Assembly: GCA_006384855.1 (NCBI GenBank)
Contig: VCJN01002421.1
Span: 62,001-126,000, forward strand
Direction: 5' to 3'
DNA length: 64,000 nt
Source: Tetraselmis striata
Lineage: Eukaryota; Chlorophyta; Chlorodendrophyceae; Chlorodendrales; Chlorodendraceae
Positions 1-12,076 of the stretch are shown in pieces (the stretch's first letter is position 1; each line of letters opens with the position of its first letter). Made by a program: the position numbers and the translations under genes. Below the pieces are notes generated by a model. The model had not been told where the DNA came from. It made no database searches and worked only from the letters and a program-made list of their open reading frames with translations.

Positions 1-294
1 ATGCACATGCACCTTTTCCACCGTCGCACCTGCATAATTGTACAGCGATGTGTCGACAAAATATCGGCGTTGTCGACCCCGCTGACGACGGTCATGCCCT
101 CCAGCTGCCCAACCGCCCGTTTTGGGGAATCATTATATATGTTTAAGCTAGGGGATCATGGGGTTTTGGGCCAGTCAACCCCTCTTAAGGCAAAGTTAGT
201 CTCATAACAGTCTGCACAGGTCGGTTTTTAAGAAAAATCGGCCGATATCCCCTGTTTAGGGTCTCCAGATCAGACCCTGGAAAATGTAATATGC

Positions 295-316
295 CACACA
301 CACACACACACACACA
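295..316. repeat. (CA)n microsatellite
   Basis: About ten uninterrupted CA dinucleotides. Similar CA runs occur in the ELMO gene near 55,275-55,304 and 56,343-56,370. Confidence 0.95.
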
Positions 317-454
317 GAGCTGCGCACTAGCACATAATAGTCAAAACCACGTATAGCTGGGCTTCCATGACCTTGGTTGCAGCGCACCCTCCGAAACGTC
401 GCGGTGGTACATCATTTTCTGTAGTGCTCTTTTTCCGCCCACAGTAATAAAATG

Positions 455-565
455 AAAGGGGTCTCGCGCCGAGAGGTTAAGAACCTCGATCGAGGCGCAG
501 GCACATATCAGACGCGGACGGGAGATGTTGACGGCGCAAACGCCGGCGCGACACATTCCGGACGT
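455..565. repeat. Dispersed repeat, copy 1
   Basis: Shares a diverged block with 42,010-42,115, including the motifs CGATCGAGGCGCAGGC and GCAGACGCGG-type words in the same order, followed by GGGAGATGTT. Both copies lie in gene-free DNA. It probably belongs to an unclassified mobile element; no terminal structure was seen. Confidence 0.6.
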
Positions 566-1683
566 GTCGCGGAAGCAAGGCGCTGTCTCCCGACGGCGCC
601 CTACAGCATTTGCCGCACGCCGTCCGGATTTGCCGCATTTTCCTACATTGCAAGGAAAATTGCACAATGCGATTATTGCACGTGTTTCAGCGTCATGGCA
701 TGGGGTTGCGCATGGCCCCAAGCTCTTACGCACGGACATTATGATAGTAAATGAATAAATTTTGGGAGTGTCATGTCATTTGGGTGATGACGTGGCATTG
801 CAGCCGTGCACGCGCCACTACCCCGATTCTGAGGTACTATGGGTTGCACTCAGGCGCGCGCCCGATACGGGGCCTAGCATTGGGCCTAACAGGTGCGCCC
901 GATACGGGCCTAACATTGGGCTCCAGAAATTGAATACATCCATGTTTTTGGGCTCGCCGGCCCCTTAAATGTCAGGAATTGCCAAATCAGAGCGATTAAA
1001 AATCTGGTCATTATAAGTCACCCTGGCACACATAAAAGAGCTTCTGCCATGCGCTTTCCAACGCGACCTCGTACGGTCGCCTCAATAATCCCACACCGTT
1101 TAATTCACGAAGATATGCCTTTTGCGCTCTTGACACACCTAAAAATGCAATTGCTTTCCAACACTGACGGCGCTCAGATTCATGTACCCTCTCGCACGGA
1201 GACTCATTGTTGCTCAATCGAGAATAATGAGTGGTAGCATGACACCGCTATGTTGGCAAATTTGGAAGAAAATGGCACCCATACTTGCCAAAAACCGATA
1301 CTTATGTGCTCCGAACTCGCTCACAATGCTAAAAATAAATGGGGCACTGTTGCGGCTGTTCTACCACTTATCACACACTTCTCCGCGCCATAATAACAAA
1401 CATTTACCAATTTAAGACGATACACTCAGTGGCTATTGAGTGCACCTGCGGTTGGTCGAATGGCATCCAATGATATGGCAATATACCCGCGCAACATTGA
1501 ATTCCCGCAAGTTGTGTGATTTGTTGGGGGGCAGGGGGGGGGGGGGGGGCAAGACTTTTGTAGAGAGGTATACATGGAGTTAAAAACTGAGAATATATAT
1601 ATATATAGGGTATCATGCACAATCATAAGGATTAGGACGGTACCTACCTCTCCCGCCGAACGAATGTGGCGTTTTAGTCAATC

Positions 1684-2520
1684 ATGGACACCCGAGGATT
1701 TATTGACTGCCCTGCCGCCAGGGCCCTGGTTATAGTACTTTGGGCGGGGTACCACGGCGCCCTGGATTTATTTAATACTGGAAATGCGGATTTTTTCGAG
1801 TTATTACGGTGTCGGGCCCAACTCATCACATTGCTTGCTGCCCCTTACTATAGTTTAATGTTATCCTTGTAGCGATTGCTTGCTATTGCACTTCCCGAAA
1901 TGTTTTGTTTATTGCAACAACGGGCGGGGCTTATTGCCCCAACTTGCATTATCTCGTTATCGATACTCGCATGGGCAGACGCCCGGGACGGGTAGGGCAG
2001 ACGTTTTGTGGTCAGTGCCGGATATTTTGATGGCAGTGCTGTTTTATTCGACGCGGTGAAAGTATGTTCCTGAGGTGGGAACGAAAGGCTGTCGATGACC
2101 TTCAATTGACTTGCGAAGTATTTCGGCGACTTGATGGCAGCAAGAACAGAGCAAGCGACGCTGCGAAAAATATGGCTTATTTGGCCTAATTGCTTACATC
2201 AGTGCTTTAACATATGTGCACTACAAATAGAATTAAAAGCAACTATGAAAGGTTGCAAGCAAACGAGGGACATGAGCCTGAAACCAAGGGTCAAGCAGGA
2301 GTTTAGAGAGCCAAGAGCCAAGGAAGAGCCAAAGGAACCACGAAGTCGCCAAGCTGTCAAGGAACCGAAGGCTCAAGGGAAGCACTGAAGTCAAGCAACG
2401 ACCAGAAAGACCGAAAGGGAAAATTGAATCCCATGGGGGCCACCGCCCCGATTGGCCCGGTTTATTTGACTTCGTCACTGGTGCCAGTTCTGTCCTGGGC
2501 CGGCCCGGAGGCGAATAAAA
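1684..2520 (+). mobile_element. Old 5'-truncated LINE fragment (copy A)
   Basis: The stretch 1684-2110 aligns by eye with the 3' parts of the LINE copies at 22.2, 41.1 and 53.2 kb. Shared words include GGCGCCCTGGATTT, CTCATCACATTGC-like and GGTCAGTGCCGG, followed by TATTTTGATGGCAGTG. This is the most diverged copy: the frame is broken and spacing has drifted. Near 2475-2500 a remnant of the family's 3' end is visible (CACTGGTGCCAGTTCTGTCC), so the copy may extend to about 2520 with inserted sequence. It encodes no functional domain. Confidence 0.6.
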
Positions 2521-3285
2521 TATGCCCAGGTAGCCAGAAGCAGGGCAGGGCCCGAAGCCAGTAGTCGTTTTCTCATACTCGTACGGGCACCAGTACAGTA
2601 CGGGGGCGATACAGTTATAGCGCGTTGGTAGGCGCTCGCTCGTCGTCGTATTCCCGTACATCCGTCCACCTCAGCAAAGCCACGACTGCTTTACATTTGC
2701 CACGATGCCACCCACAGCAACAGCCGCGCCATGCTGGCGCATTGCTGACACTGCTGTACGAAACATCATTATAATAGGATAAACGAGGTCTGTTCATAAT
2801 TTCTGGTTCGTCACAGGATTGCAATTTGGTACGTTCGTTCACTCTGCCACCGTACAACAAGTGAATCACTGCTCGCCAGCAAGAGGTACCGGTTCCTGGT
2901 ACCAGTACCGTCGTAGCGCGGCGGCGCTGGTGTAGGTCGTCCTCAGCGAGTTGCCGCCGGTGCGCCGTCCGTTGGGCATTGCAGCTGAGGCTCCTGGAAG
3001 CACACGCACACACGCTCAATCTGCTCTTCCTGCGACCTTCCCCCAGTGTCAATCGCTTCAGCCGCACGGTTTCCCGGCAGCTCACGTAGACTCCCTTTGC
3101 GCAGAGCAACCGTCGCCAGCTTTCGCCGGTCGACGCCCGCCAACAGACGCGATGTCCGCCGCTTGCCAATGCACCGCCCGGGGCGCCACCGCCGCCCGGC
3201 CAGCGCGTCGCGCAGAACACCAGGTACGGAGGGGTGCTAGGAGGCGCCACGCCTGACGCGTGTCTCGACAGCAACGACAGCATAC
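2521..3285. other. Upstream region of the S1-domain gene
   Basis: No repeat or recognisable exon. The frames here are GC-rich and low in information. It should contain the promoter and 5' leader of the S1-domain gene that starts at 3286, but I see no definable promoter motif. Confidence 0.4.
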
Positions 3286-5847
3286 ATGCACGATTCTCTG
3301 CGTTGTGAGCGTGTGCGGAGTCGACGCGCGAAGGGGCGCGGGGGGCGCACAGGGGGGCGACTGAGTGCGTCCGGCGAATGCTCTTTGCTGCATCGACAGG
3401 CGCGCCTGGCCGCCAGGGCTATCCCCCGTCCCGTCCTGCAGCGCGGCTCGTCCTGCGCCGGCAGCTCCAGGCGCCAGGTGCTGGTAGCCGCCGCCAACAA
3501 GCCGGTGGCGAGGCCGGTGCAGCCTGAGGTGCAGGATGTACAGGAAGCGGAGGTCGCCGAGGCGGAGAAGCAGCCCAAGGACCCGGTACCGTAGTTGCCC
3601 CCAGCCACTGCCCCCTTGCCGCAGCACGATGCCCCCGCTTCACCCCCCCCCCCCCACCCCCCCCCCCCCCCCCCCACCCCCCCCCTCTCCCACACACACA
3701 CTCCCTACTTCCGCTTCGCCGCGCTGTGCTCACTCCCTGCCCGTTATTGCCTGCGCTGCCGGTGTAGGCTGACGTGGAGGCGCTGAGGATGGAGACATGG
3801 GGGCGTGCGATTGCCGCCATGAAGAACAAGGAGACTGTCACCATCATCCTCACCAAGTACAACTTCAAGGGATTCGTCGCCAAGTTCAACGGCGTCACTG
3901 GTAAGTCGTCCGCCCCAGGCCAAGGGCACCGCGCCACCAGTTGTTGCACCCGCATCGCGATGTCCTCACCCGCTCCATCTGCTGCCCCCCCCCCCCCCCC
4001 CCCCCCCCCTCCCCCCAACACACACACACACACACACCGCCGCAGGCTTTATCCCCTTCACGAAGATGGATCAGACCAAGCTGCCCGAGGAGGGTTCCCG
4101 GGATGCCGTGGACAAGCTCAAGGCGCTTCTGGGCACTCTTCTGAGTGTGAAGATTGTCGAGGTACCGCCCTCTGGCGCTGATCGTGTCGCTGTCCGGGTG
4201 CCGTCGCTCCTAAAAGTCCCGGAGCATAGGCCCAAAACTGGGGTTGCATGCAACCTAAAGGAACAGTCAACCTATAGGAAGATACTTTCGTGTACATCGG
4301 ACAGGTAGGGTAGGTTACTATTTGCAGTGTTCTTATTACCAAGTCAGCGCCTGCATACGCGTTGCTCTGCATCGGGGCAATACCCTGACCACAATGGGGC
4401 GCTGCGCAGGCGGATATCTCCGCGGATCGCCTTATCTTCTCTGAGCTGGCAGACAAGAGCGAGGAGGTGATGAAGTTGCTCAACCCAGGCGTCATCATGG
4501 ACGGCGTGGTCAACAACGTCACCGACTACGGCGCCTTTGTGAGCCTCAAGGGCCCCGATGGGCAGGTAATAGGGGCCGTTGCTCACCCAATAGCTGCCTC
4601 CACGTGATGCCTGTGCAGTGCCAGGCAGCAGCCACAGATTTCGCGGCATAAGAAGCCAGGATCCCAAGTTGCCCGTCTCTGCCCAGGCTGGAGGCATACC
4701 CCCCCCCTTCCTCCCACTCTTTCTCTCTCTTATGCTGACGCAGCTGTCACACCCACCCTTCCTGCGCGGTGCCTGCAGCTGAGTGGCGTCACCGGCATGG
4801 TGCACAAGTCGGAGCTTTCCTGGGAGATGGTCACCGTCACGTCGTCCGTGGTAAAGCCCAAGCAGGCGGTGAAGGTGAAGGTGCTGTCTGTGGACAGGGA
4901 CACGGACCGCATTGCACTCTCGATACGGCAGTGCACGGTGCCCCCCCCCCCCCCCCCCCCCCCTTCCCCCCCTGGCGCCCCTCCCCTCCATTCTCCACCC
5001 GTTTCTCTCGCCGCTTCTCGGGGGTAGACCCTCCGAACAAGTTGTGGCGCTGATGGCCACGCCGCGTTTGGCTGCCACTCGCAGGAGGACCCTCTCCAGG
5101 CCAACCTGGACTCCATGATCCCTCTCTCCGAGGACGAGGCCAACATGGTCTGGCAGGACAACGGCGAGACGCTGGACGGGCTGGATGACATCTGCCGGTG
5201 CCCCCCCCCCCCCCCCCCCCTCTCCCCCTTGCCACTATCGCAGGGTGCCACCAACAAGACCCGTAATCAAAGCTCCTTGCAATCCCCCAGTCTGCGGTAC
5301 CCGCGGTGGGCTCTGATGGTGCGGGGCTGACGATGGCCACCTCAATGTTTCCCCTGCTGCAGTGAGCTACGCTCCGAGGATGGCGTGCTGCTGGTGACGC
5401 CCGGTCGGCAAGCCGAGGCCTCCAGGGTCGTGTCTCAGGTGAGGGCGCATGCCACCTGCAGTGTCGCCGCGCCGCGCTGGGTCATACCCAAGTCCTGCCA
5501 AAGCATGGTGTCCTGAGGCCGGCCTGTACTCTGTGGCGCAGGACCTGCAAATCTTCATGACGAAGGAGTCCGTGATGGACGGCTTCAACCTCGTCGCGCG
5601 CCTTGGGAACCGGTGCGCGCCTCGGCTGTGGGCATTCTCTTCGCAGTTGTCATTAGGGTCGTCACTTGTTATATGTTCCTCCCTGGGGTTGGGGGGGTTC
5701 CTTAGCCGTGTACCCCCTGCTGAAACACGTGGATGTGCCGCTGCTGATGCGGTGCGCAGGGTCCAGGAGGTGCAGGTGGCGACAGACATGAGCCGCGAGG
5801 AGATGAAGCAGGCCCTGACGCGCACGCTGCAGCGCGTGGCCAAGTGA
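3286..5847 (+). CDS. Plastid-type S1 RNA-binding domain protein (RLSB/PDE338-like or S1-like), 9 exons
   Basis: Exons read from GT-AG sites with consistent phase: 3286-3585, 3768-3900, 4046-4161, 4410-4565, 4779-4937, 5085-5197, 5363-5438, 5542-5612, 5760-5847; 403 aa. The first ~100 residues are rich in Arg, Ser and Ala with few acids until about residue 75, as in a chloroplast transit peptide. A degenerate S1-like unit (about 108-190, with VAKFNGVTGFIPF) is followed by a canonical S1 fold at about 205-287 (VTDYGAFVSL, GMVHKSELSW, VLSVDRDTDRIALS). S1 folds bind single-stranded RNA. The two-unit arrangement resembles the land-plant rbcL mRNA-binding protein RLSB, or plastid ribosomal protein S1. 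The C-terminal ~80 residues are charged and helical-looking. Introns 1, 2, 5 and 6 carry C homopolymers. The gene converges on FIGNL1. The ATG at 3286 is the first in frame, but an upstream leader exon is possible. The family is sure; the exact ortholog is not. Confidence 0.9.
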
Positions 5848-5909
5848 GGGCGCTCTGCTGGTCCCCAATAAGGCGCACAATCGTCACCAATAGACACCCA
5901 CGACCCAAA

Positions 5910-5914
5910 TGTAA
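5910..5914 (+). terminator. TGTAA polyadenylation-type signal, S1 gene
   Basis: TGTAA lies 63 nt after the S1 gene stop codon. TGTAA is the usual polyadenylation signal of chlorophyte algae. A 5-mer is weak evidence alone; its position is what supports it. Confidence 0.5.
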
Positions 5915-6167
5915 TGCCACCAAAACTGACGGTTTGCGTCTATGCGAGCTTGCCCAAACAATGCTAAACCAAGCAGTACATCCAGCTCGCTACTGGGTTA
6001 TATGATTGACTTACCTCGTGGCTTTTCCGGTTTGGTAATGTTTGAAATGATATGCTTGAAATTGTATTCTTTGTTTCGGACTAGGTGTGCACTGAGGTCC
6101 AGCAATTAATTTCACATGAGCTAAGACTTTAAAACCCCAAACAATCTAATAATTGATTTAATCAAGT

Positions 6168-6172
6168 TTACA
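6168..6172 (-). terminator. TGTAA polyadenylation-type signal, FIGNL1
   Basis: TGTAA on the minus strand, about 157 nt after the FIGNL1 stop. The spacing fits a normal 3' UTR. Confidence 0.45.
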
Positions 6173-6328
6173 GCACATTCCACTCAAAAGAACGAGGCAT
6201 TGAGAATTGATTGACAACATTCCGATTTGCCGCTCTGCTCTTGTCCGTAGCCAAGCTGTGCCACAGATCCGGCAATAACCGCACCATGTAGAAGTCCATA
6301 CTCAGGTGATAACCATCGCTTGGCCGCA

Positions 6329-9300
6329 TCACCAATCATCCTCCAACAACACATCCTCCTCGCCCTCCTGTTGGGACACCAGCTTGGCGCCATGCGCCTG
6401 GTTGTACGCCTCGTAGCGCATGACCTCCTCGTCGCTCACCGTCCGCTTCTGCGCGCGGACCGCCATCTGGCCGTCCGCACCACCAAGCAGGGAGGGATGA
6501 AAGCATCTGTCAGGGCCAAGGCGCGGGAAACCCTCATCCCATGACACCACCACCACACCAAGGTCAACCTTTCAACCATCCAATACACGCATACTGGACC
6601 CTACGGCGACGACATCTCAGCCGCCCTATGCAGCGAGCTTCTGGGAGGGAACATCTCACCGCAAAGTCCTTGAGGCCCACTGGGCGTAGATCCGCCTCGC
6701 AGAGGGCAGACAGGTCGAGCCGTCCCTGCCCAATGGCGTCCCGCACCGGCCCCTGGCACGCCTCTTGGATGAGGTTGCGCATGTCACTGCCGCTGTAGCC
6801 TGCGGTCTTGGCCACAACCTAGGCGGCAAGGAGCGAAAAAGGGGGGTTAAGGGGGGATCACAAGCTCAGAAACCTCAAGTGGCGCTTTTAGCTTGGATAC
6901 GAGAGTGGGAGTTCGGAATATCCGTGCCAGATTTGACACGTGCAACTGCCTTGGCTACACGGATTTAAGAACATATCTCTTCTAGTATTTCACGCTCAAT
7001 GTAGACCTCGGCCCAAGGCTGCCTTAGATATGAATGTCAACACCGGTCTGACACAATAGAATCAACCCTTGCAAATTGGGCCTTGTACATGTGAGGCGAG
7101 ATGATAGAGGGACTCATGTTCGCTCGACGTGTATCTGATGTGCATGCCCAATTTTGACAGTGTGAGCAGCCACCGGATGGACTACAGATGCCGACGCCCC
7201 TCAAAGAAAGTACTTCATGCTCACCCAAAATGCCAAACCCGCACAAAGATACCGAAAAAAGAATTCCGACCTACTGGAAGCACCGCTACGTACCCCGACA
7301 AACTCGTATCTCCCAGGTTTCTCACACGTGCGCAGCACCCCACACGGCCGGATTGTCAGGTGGCCTGCCGCTCCGCGCTGCAGCGGATTGCCTTCCATGC
7401 ACATGTAGATGACACGCCGCCGGACGTCGCACCTTGCGCATGTCCTCCTCCGACAGCGCCGCCCGCACCGTGCCGGCCTCCCCCAGCACACGCATCAGCA
7501 TCTGCTGCCGCGCCTCCTCGCACGGCAGCGGGATGTACAGCTGCTTGGGCATGCGCCTCCGCGCCGCCTCGTCCAGCTCCTGCACCGGGCAGAATCATCA
7601 CGAAGAAAAGCTAAGCTTTGTAAGGCTGCACAGTGGAGGAGTGGAGCGCGTGCTGCGCAGGGGCGCTTGTTCTCCAGCTTTTGCGGATGGGCATTACATG
7701 CTGGTAATCCCCAGATACTGGACAACTGCTGAACAGTACTGGTAACCTCAATGATACGATATATGACGATGACGTTGCCGGGCGGTAAAACACAGCGTCG
7801 AAGTACTGGTTTCGGAGCACTTGCATAGCTGACCCTCTTGTCATTCCCCGTAATGGTCTTGCTGGGGCAGGGGTGGATTGTGGGATGGGATAGGGGAGCG
7901 GGGAGGGGCCGGAGGGGCGCACCTCTGGTCGGTTGGTGGCGCCGACCAGCAGCACACGCCGGTCCGCAGATGCGGGATCGCAGCCCTCCATTTGAACCAG
8001 CATCTCCGTCTTCAGGCGGCGTGAGGACTCGTGCTCGCCGTCCGACTGCCCGCCGGTAGCCCGCAGCGAGTTCAGAAGGGGAGGTACTTGCAGAAGGTAA
8101 GAAGGGAGCAGGCGAACAAAGCAAACAAGGGGTAGGGAAGGGGGGGGGGGGGGGGGGGGGGGGGCTGATGGGAGCAACGCCTGACCTTTCGGGCACTGAG
8201 CAGGGAGTCGATCTCGTCGATGAAGATGACGGCGGGCTGCAGTTGCGTGGCGACCGCGAACAGCGCGCGCACCATCTTCTCGCCCTGCCCAATCCACTTG
8301 CTGGTGAGCGAGGAGGCAGAGATGTTGAAGAAGGTGGCGCGGATGTTGCTGGCGATGGCCTTTCCGAGCAGAGTCTTGCCGGTGCCGGGAGGCCCAAAGA
8401 GCAGCAGCCCCTTGGGCGGGGCGCGTGCACCCTGGAGGCAGGGCGAGGCGGTGTTAGGGCCCGCCAGCCCGATTGCTTTCATATGGTAGGATGCCTAGCG
8501 GTGTGTGTCTCCATTATCTTTCCGTAATCTTAACCGGAATGATGCAATAAAAAAACACAAATTCGCGAAAACAGCGCCGATGGATCCAAGTTTTAAACCT
8601 GCTGCGACATAATCTGATATCTGCTGAACACCCCCAGCAATGAAAAAGTGTCCAAGCTCGGACACCGTCCATCGAGCCGTCCAGTAGTGCTACCCGTCAG
8701 CTGAGCATGTGCTTGGTATCTCGCTAAAACTGGCATAAAAGCACTGGCGCTCCCCACACTGAAAAATCGGTCGTTTGAATTGGCTACATGCACCGCCCGT
8801 GCAGCGATGGACGAGCCGCGATAGTAGGCGGCAACAACATCGAGCCGGATAGTGTTAAAATTATACGACTGCATGTAGAAAATGTCGGGGCTCTGAAACA
8901 ATAAATCGCCCCGTCTGTAAACACTCGAGCACCAGCACCCCTGCAGTGCGCGTGAGCATCAACAACAGTAAAAAACACAAGTTCGAATCAATTTATATTT
9001 TCGTGTAAAAACCTGAAAGTTGGCAGTCCGAAACCATCCGTACCCACATCAAAGACATCGGCTCCTCCCAGGAAATTGGGCTCAATCGCATCCGAAGCCA
9101 TTGCAAGGCTGTCAACCGTACATAAACCGCAAAGTGCAGCATGCGGAGCCGGGAGGCGTGGGCCCCCATACCTGGAAGATGTGCGGGTTGAGCATCGGCC
9201 ACACCACCATCTCCTGCACCATCTGCTTGGCGGCGGCCTGCCCTGCGATGTCATCCCAGTGCACCAGCCCCCCCGAGTGCATCACCTCGTTGCACACCTG

Positions 9301-12076
9301 CTCCAGCAGCGCGGGCTCCAGCCGCGCCAGCTCCTCCGGCAACTCCCCGCCATCGCCCGCTGCGGAAGACAACGGGGTGTCAGCAGCCGGAGATGCGAGC
9401 CGTCGGTGCGGTCAAAATGGTCAAGAAATATGTTATTATGAACTCCGACTACTGACAACAACTGGATTCGAAGACGAATCACAATTTCTGCTGGACTTAA
9501 AATTCCAATGCATCTTCACAAGTTCAATTGAACAATCACTGTGTTTTATTGGCATGATGCCAATGGGAATTCAACTGGAATGAATTCCATTGAAGCTTGC
9601 AGCAGTTTCCAATCTTGTCCCTCCCTCACCTCCAAGCAGCTCCAGCGTCCTCGCCGATAGGACTCCCTCCTCCTGGCTTCCCCCGCCGCCGCCTCCTCCG
9701 CCTTGCCTCCGCGCCGCGCCACCAACCCCGCCTCCCCCGCCTCCCCCATTGCCGCCGGCCGAGGCCTCCATGCCCTTGCGGATAAACGGCGGCACGTAGC
9801 CACCCGCGCCACCGCCGCGGCGGCCGCCGCGGGACAGGCCCATTCGGGGCGCCGGCTGGTTGCTGGCCTGGCGAGACGCGGCGGGCAGTAGGGGGCAGCG
9901 CGAGGTTATGTGAGTGGTGTCAGCATTGCCGTTGGTACAAAGAAAGAGAGAGAGAGCTCATTAATGTGGAGTTACTGCTTTTATATCACGTTGTCAATTT
10001 TGTCATTCACTCTCGAATGCAAAAATACGGAAACACCCCACAGGCCCGACCGGGCCGCCGCATGCTTGCTTCGAGTCGGACAGTTGAAGGTCGCGAGGGA
10101 AAGGCCGAAGGGGGTGGGGGGGGGGGGGGGGGGGGGGAGAGGGGGGTCCATGCAATCCAACCAAGAGCGGCAGGCCGGTGCGCATCTTGCAGTGTGCCCT
10201 GCCAGCCAATACATCTACAAGGAGCCACATTGCGAGTCCCAAGATGGCGGCCACATTGGAAATATGAAGCAATTGTCGCATGTCTTGCAGTCTTTGGTCT
10301 GGTCCCCACTTCTGAACGGCACGGCGGGTTCTCGCAGCAAGTGCTCTATTGGAGCCGCATCAGCAGCGGTGTGACATTACGGCATTGGCTCGCGGGCGTG
10401 ATGCCACCACGCACTACTGCTACTACTATCGCGCCTCCTCACAGCTATCGACCCCAAAGATGCGCCCCCGCATGCAGCGCCATGCCATGCCACGCCGCAG
10501 AACGTGTGTGTAGGGGGGGGGGGGGGGGGGGGGCTCACCAGCGAGCCCGGCGCCTGCCCCTTCTTGCGCATGTCGGATATCAGCACCTGCCGCGCGCTGG
10601 AGAACCCACCACCTCCGCCACACAGCGCACCCCCTTCATCCTCTGCCTCTGCCTCATCCTCTGCCTCCAGCCCCTCCGCCTGTCCGCTTTGGCCGCTGGC
10701 GTGCCTGGAACCCAGCAGACCTCTAGAGCCAGGTCTCCCGCGCACCCCAGATGACCAGCGTGCCTCCGCGGCGCCATCGCTCCGCCCTGGTGGGCCATGC
10801 AAGGAAGGGCATCAGGGGCGGCGAGATCGCCAGGGAGGGGGAGGAGGGAGGGCGTTGACAGCAAGAAATCCGCCATCCTCACAGCCAAGAGGCTTCCGCA
10901 TTATGGTGCTCTCTGCATGCATGCGTACCTGGCGGCTGCGGTTGCCCTTCCGCGTCGCGCTTGCAGCCGACGGTCAGGCCGGCGGGGCGTCCAGCTGTGC
11001 GCACTGGCCCGCTGCCTGTGGCGGTGGCGGCCTGCAGAGAGGCCACAAGCAAAAGGCACGGCTTGAACGGTAATGCCACGTGAAGGGGGCGGGGAGGGCC
11101 GGCCGATAGCGGGCAGGAAGCAAACGTACCGCTGCTGGCGAAGGGTGCTGCGGCTGCTGCAGCTGCTGGTAACGCCATCCAGGGGCGCCAGCCTGCGCTC
11201 CTGTCCCACTGGGTGCCTGCTCCTGCCGCTGCCGATGGGGCACCGCTGCCAGGCGGCTGTCCGGCGGCCTTTGACGTGGGCCGTCGCGTGCGCCGGGCCC
11301 CGGCTGCGGGGGCACAACTGCAGGCTGCGATGGCGCCGGAGGAAAAGGAAGCGGGGCGCGGGGCGCCCCCCTCACTGGCAAGTCAGCTGCTGCCGCGGCC
11401 GCCGACGCTGCGGCGGGGCGCGCGGCGGCCCCCGTCTGTGAGGGGCCGAGCCAGTCGGGCTCCTCCAACCCCTGGCACCAGTGAAACGACAATGCAGCCA
11501 CGTCAGCTTCACCACTGCCGAGGAGCTGTCAGCGAGCAGTGTTGGCCGGCCTGTCGGTTGGCTGTGGCAGGTGGCGAAGGAGGTTTGCGGGGGGGGGGGG
11601 GGGGGGGGGGGGGGGGGAGCTCGTACTGCCGGCAGATCGAATAGCGCTTCCTCTGGGCGCTTCCCGCGTTGTGTGCGCAACGCCGCCAGCAGCCCGTCCC
11701 TGCCGAACAACAAGCACGTGTACTGAAAGCTACTACGAGAGAGAAGAGTCTGATCGACTTTCGAGGCCTTCTCGGCTGCACAGGGAAAATGGTGAGGTGA
11801 AGTGGAGGGGGGGTGGGGGGGGGGGGGGGGGGGGGGGGGGGGGGCGCACTCCTCACGCTGCCGGCCCGCCGAGAGCTGCACCGCGGTTAGCTTCCGCTGG
11901 CACTCCCGCCGCAGCAGGCCCCCGTGCGCTTCCACTGCGCGGTCCGCCTCCGCCATGCCCGCCAGGAAGCAGTCCAGCAACAGGTACAGGCCGCGCGCAG
12001 CCTCCGGCGAGTCGACGCCCCGCGCTCCGAAGTGCAGCGCGCGGAGGCACTCCGCCAGCTGCGCCCCCTCCGCCAT
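6329..12076 (-). CDS. FIGNL1: Fidgetin-like 1 AAA ATPase, 12 exons
   Basis: Exons in transcript order: 12076-11857, 11775-11627, 11471-11130, 11031-10929, 10786-10539, 9867-9630, 9359-9172, 8431-8186, 8045-7923, 7579-7433, 6818-6660, 6466-6329; all phases agree, giving 766 aa. The family disassembles RAD51 filaments and limits meiotic crossovers. Seen in the protein: an N-terminal helical region with EEALFDLP; a RAD51-binding-type FxxA motif, FSSARQVL, at about residue 333; a Gly-rich linker with GYVPPFIRK near 378; the pre-AAA segment VHWDDIAG; Walker A GPPGTGKT near 509; [14 protein letters not shown]; Walker [11 protein letters not shown]; sensor GATNRPE followed by [19 protein letters not shown]; and a C-terminal Vps4-type helix ending LLEDDW. 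The ATG at 12076 is the first methionine in the exon; the frame upstream begins only with TTG. Length is near the animal protein's ~670 aa, with extra Gly and Ala/Pro linker. Several introns carry G runs on the plus strand, that is C runs on the coding strand. Confidence 0.95.

Larger units (their letters stand above)
1..1683. other. Intergenic, repeat-bearing, no supported gene
   Basis: No convincing exon was found on either strand. It holds a CA microsatellite near 295-316, a dispersed repeat near 455-565 that recurs near 42,010, a run of about 20 G at 1530-1549 and a short AT run near 1596-1608. Open frames here are short and resemble no family I recognise. Confidence 0.5.
5848..6328. other. 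Convergent 3' region between S1 gene and FIGNL1
   Basis: No coding signal. It is AT-richer than the flanking exons and contains a TGTAA signal for each converging gene. It therefore reads as two facing 3' UTRs within 481 bp. Confidence 0.6.

Noticed and set aside
295-316. CRISPR or satellite array
   Set aside because: Plain CA microsatellite; no spaced repeats anywhere in the window resemble CRISPR.
3640-5225. Proline-rich peptides encoded across C tracts in the S1 gene region
   Set aside because: They arise from homopolymer C runs lying in introns between well-supported exons; splice sites and phase show they are not translated.
7495-8430. 311-residue minus-strand frame overlapping FIGNL1
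   Set aside because: It is a shifted frame through exons and introns of FIGNL1; the AAA motifs are in another frame.
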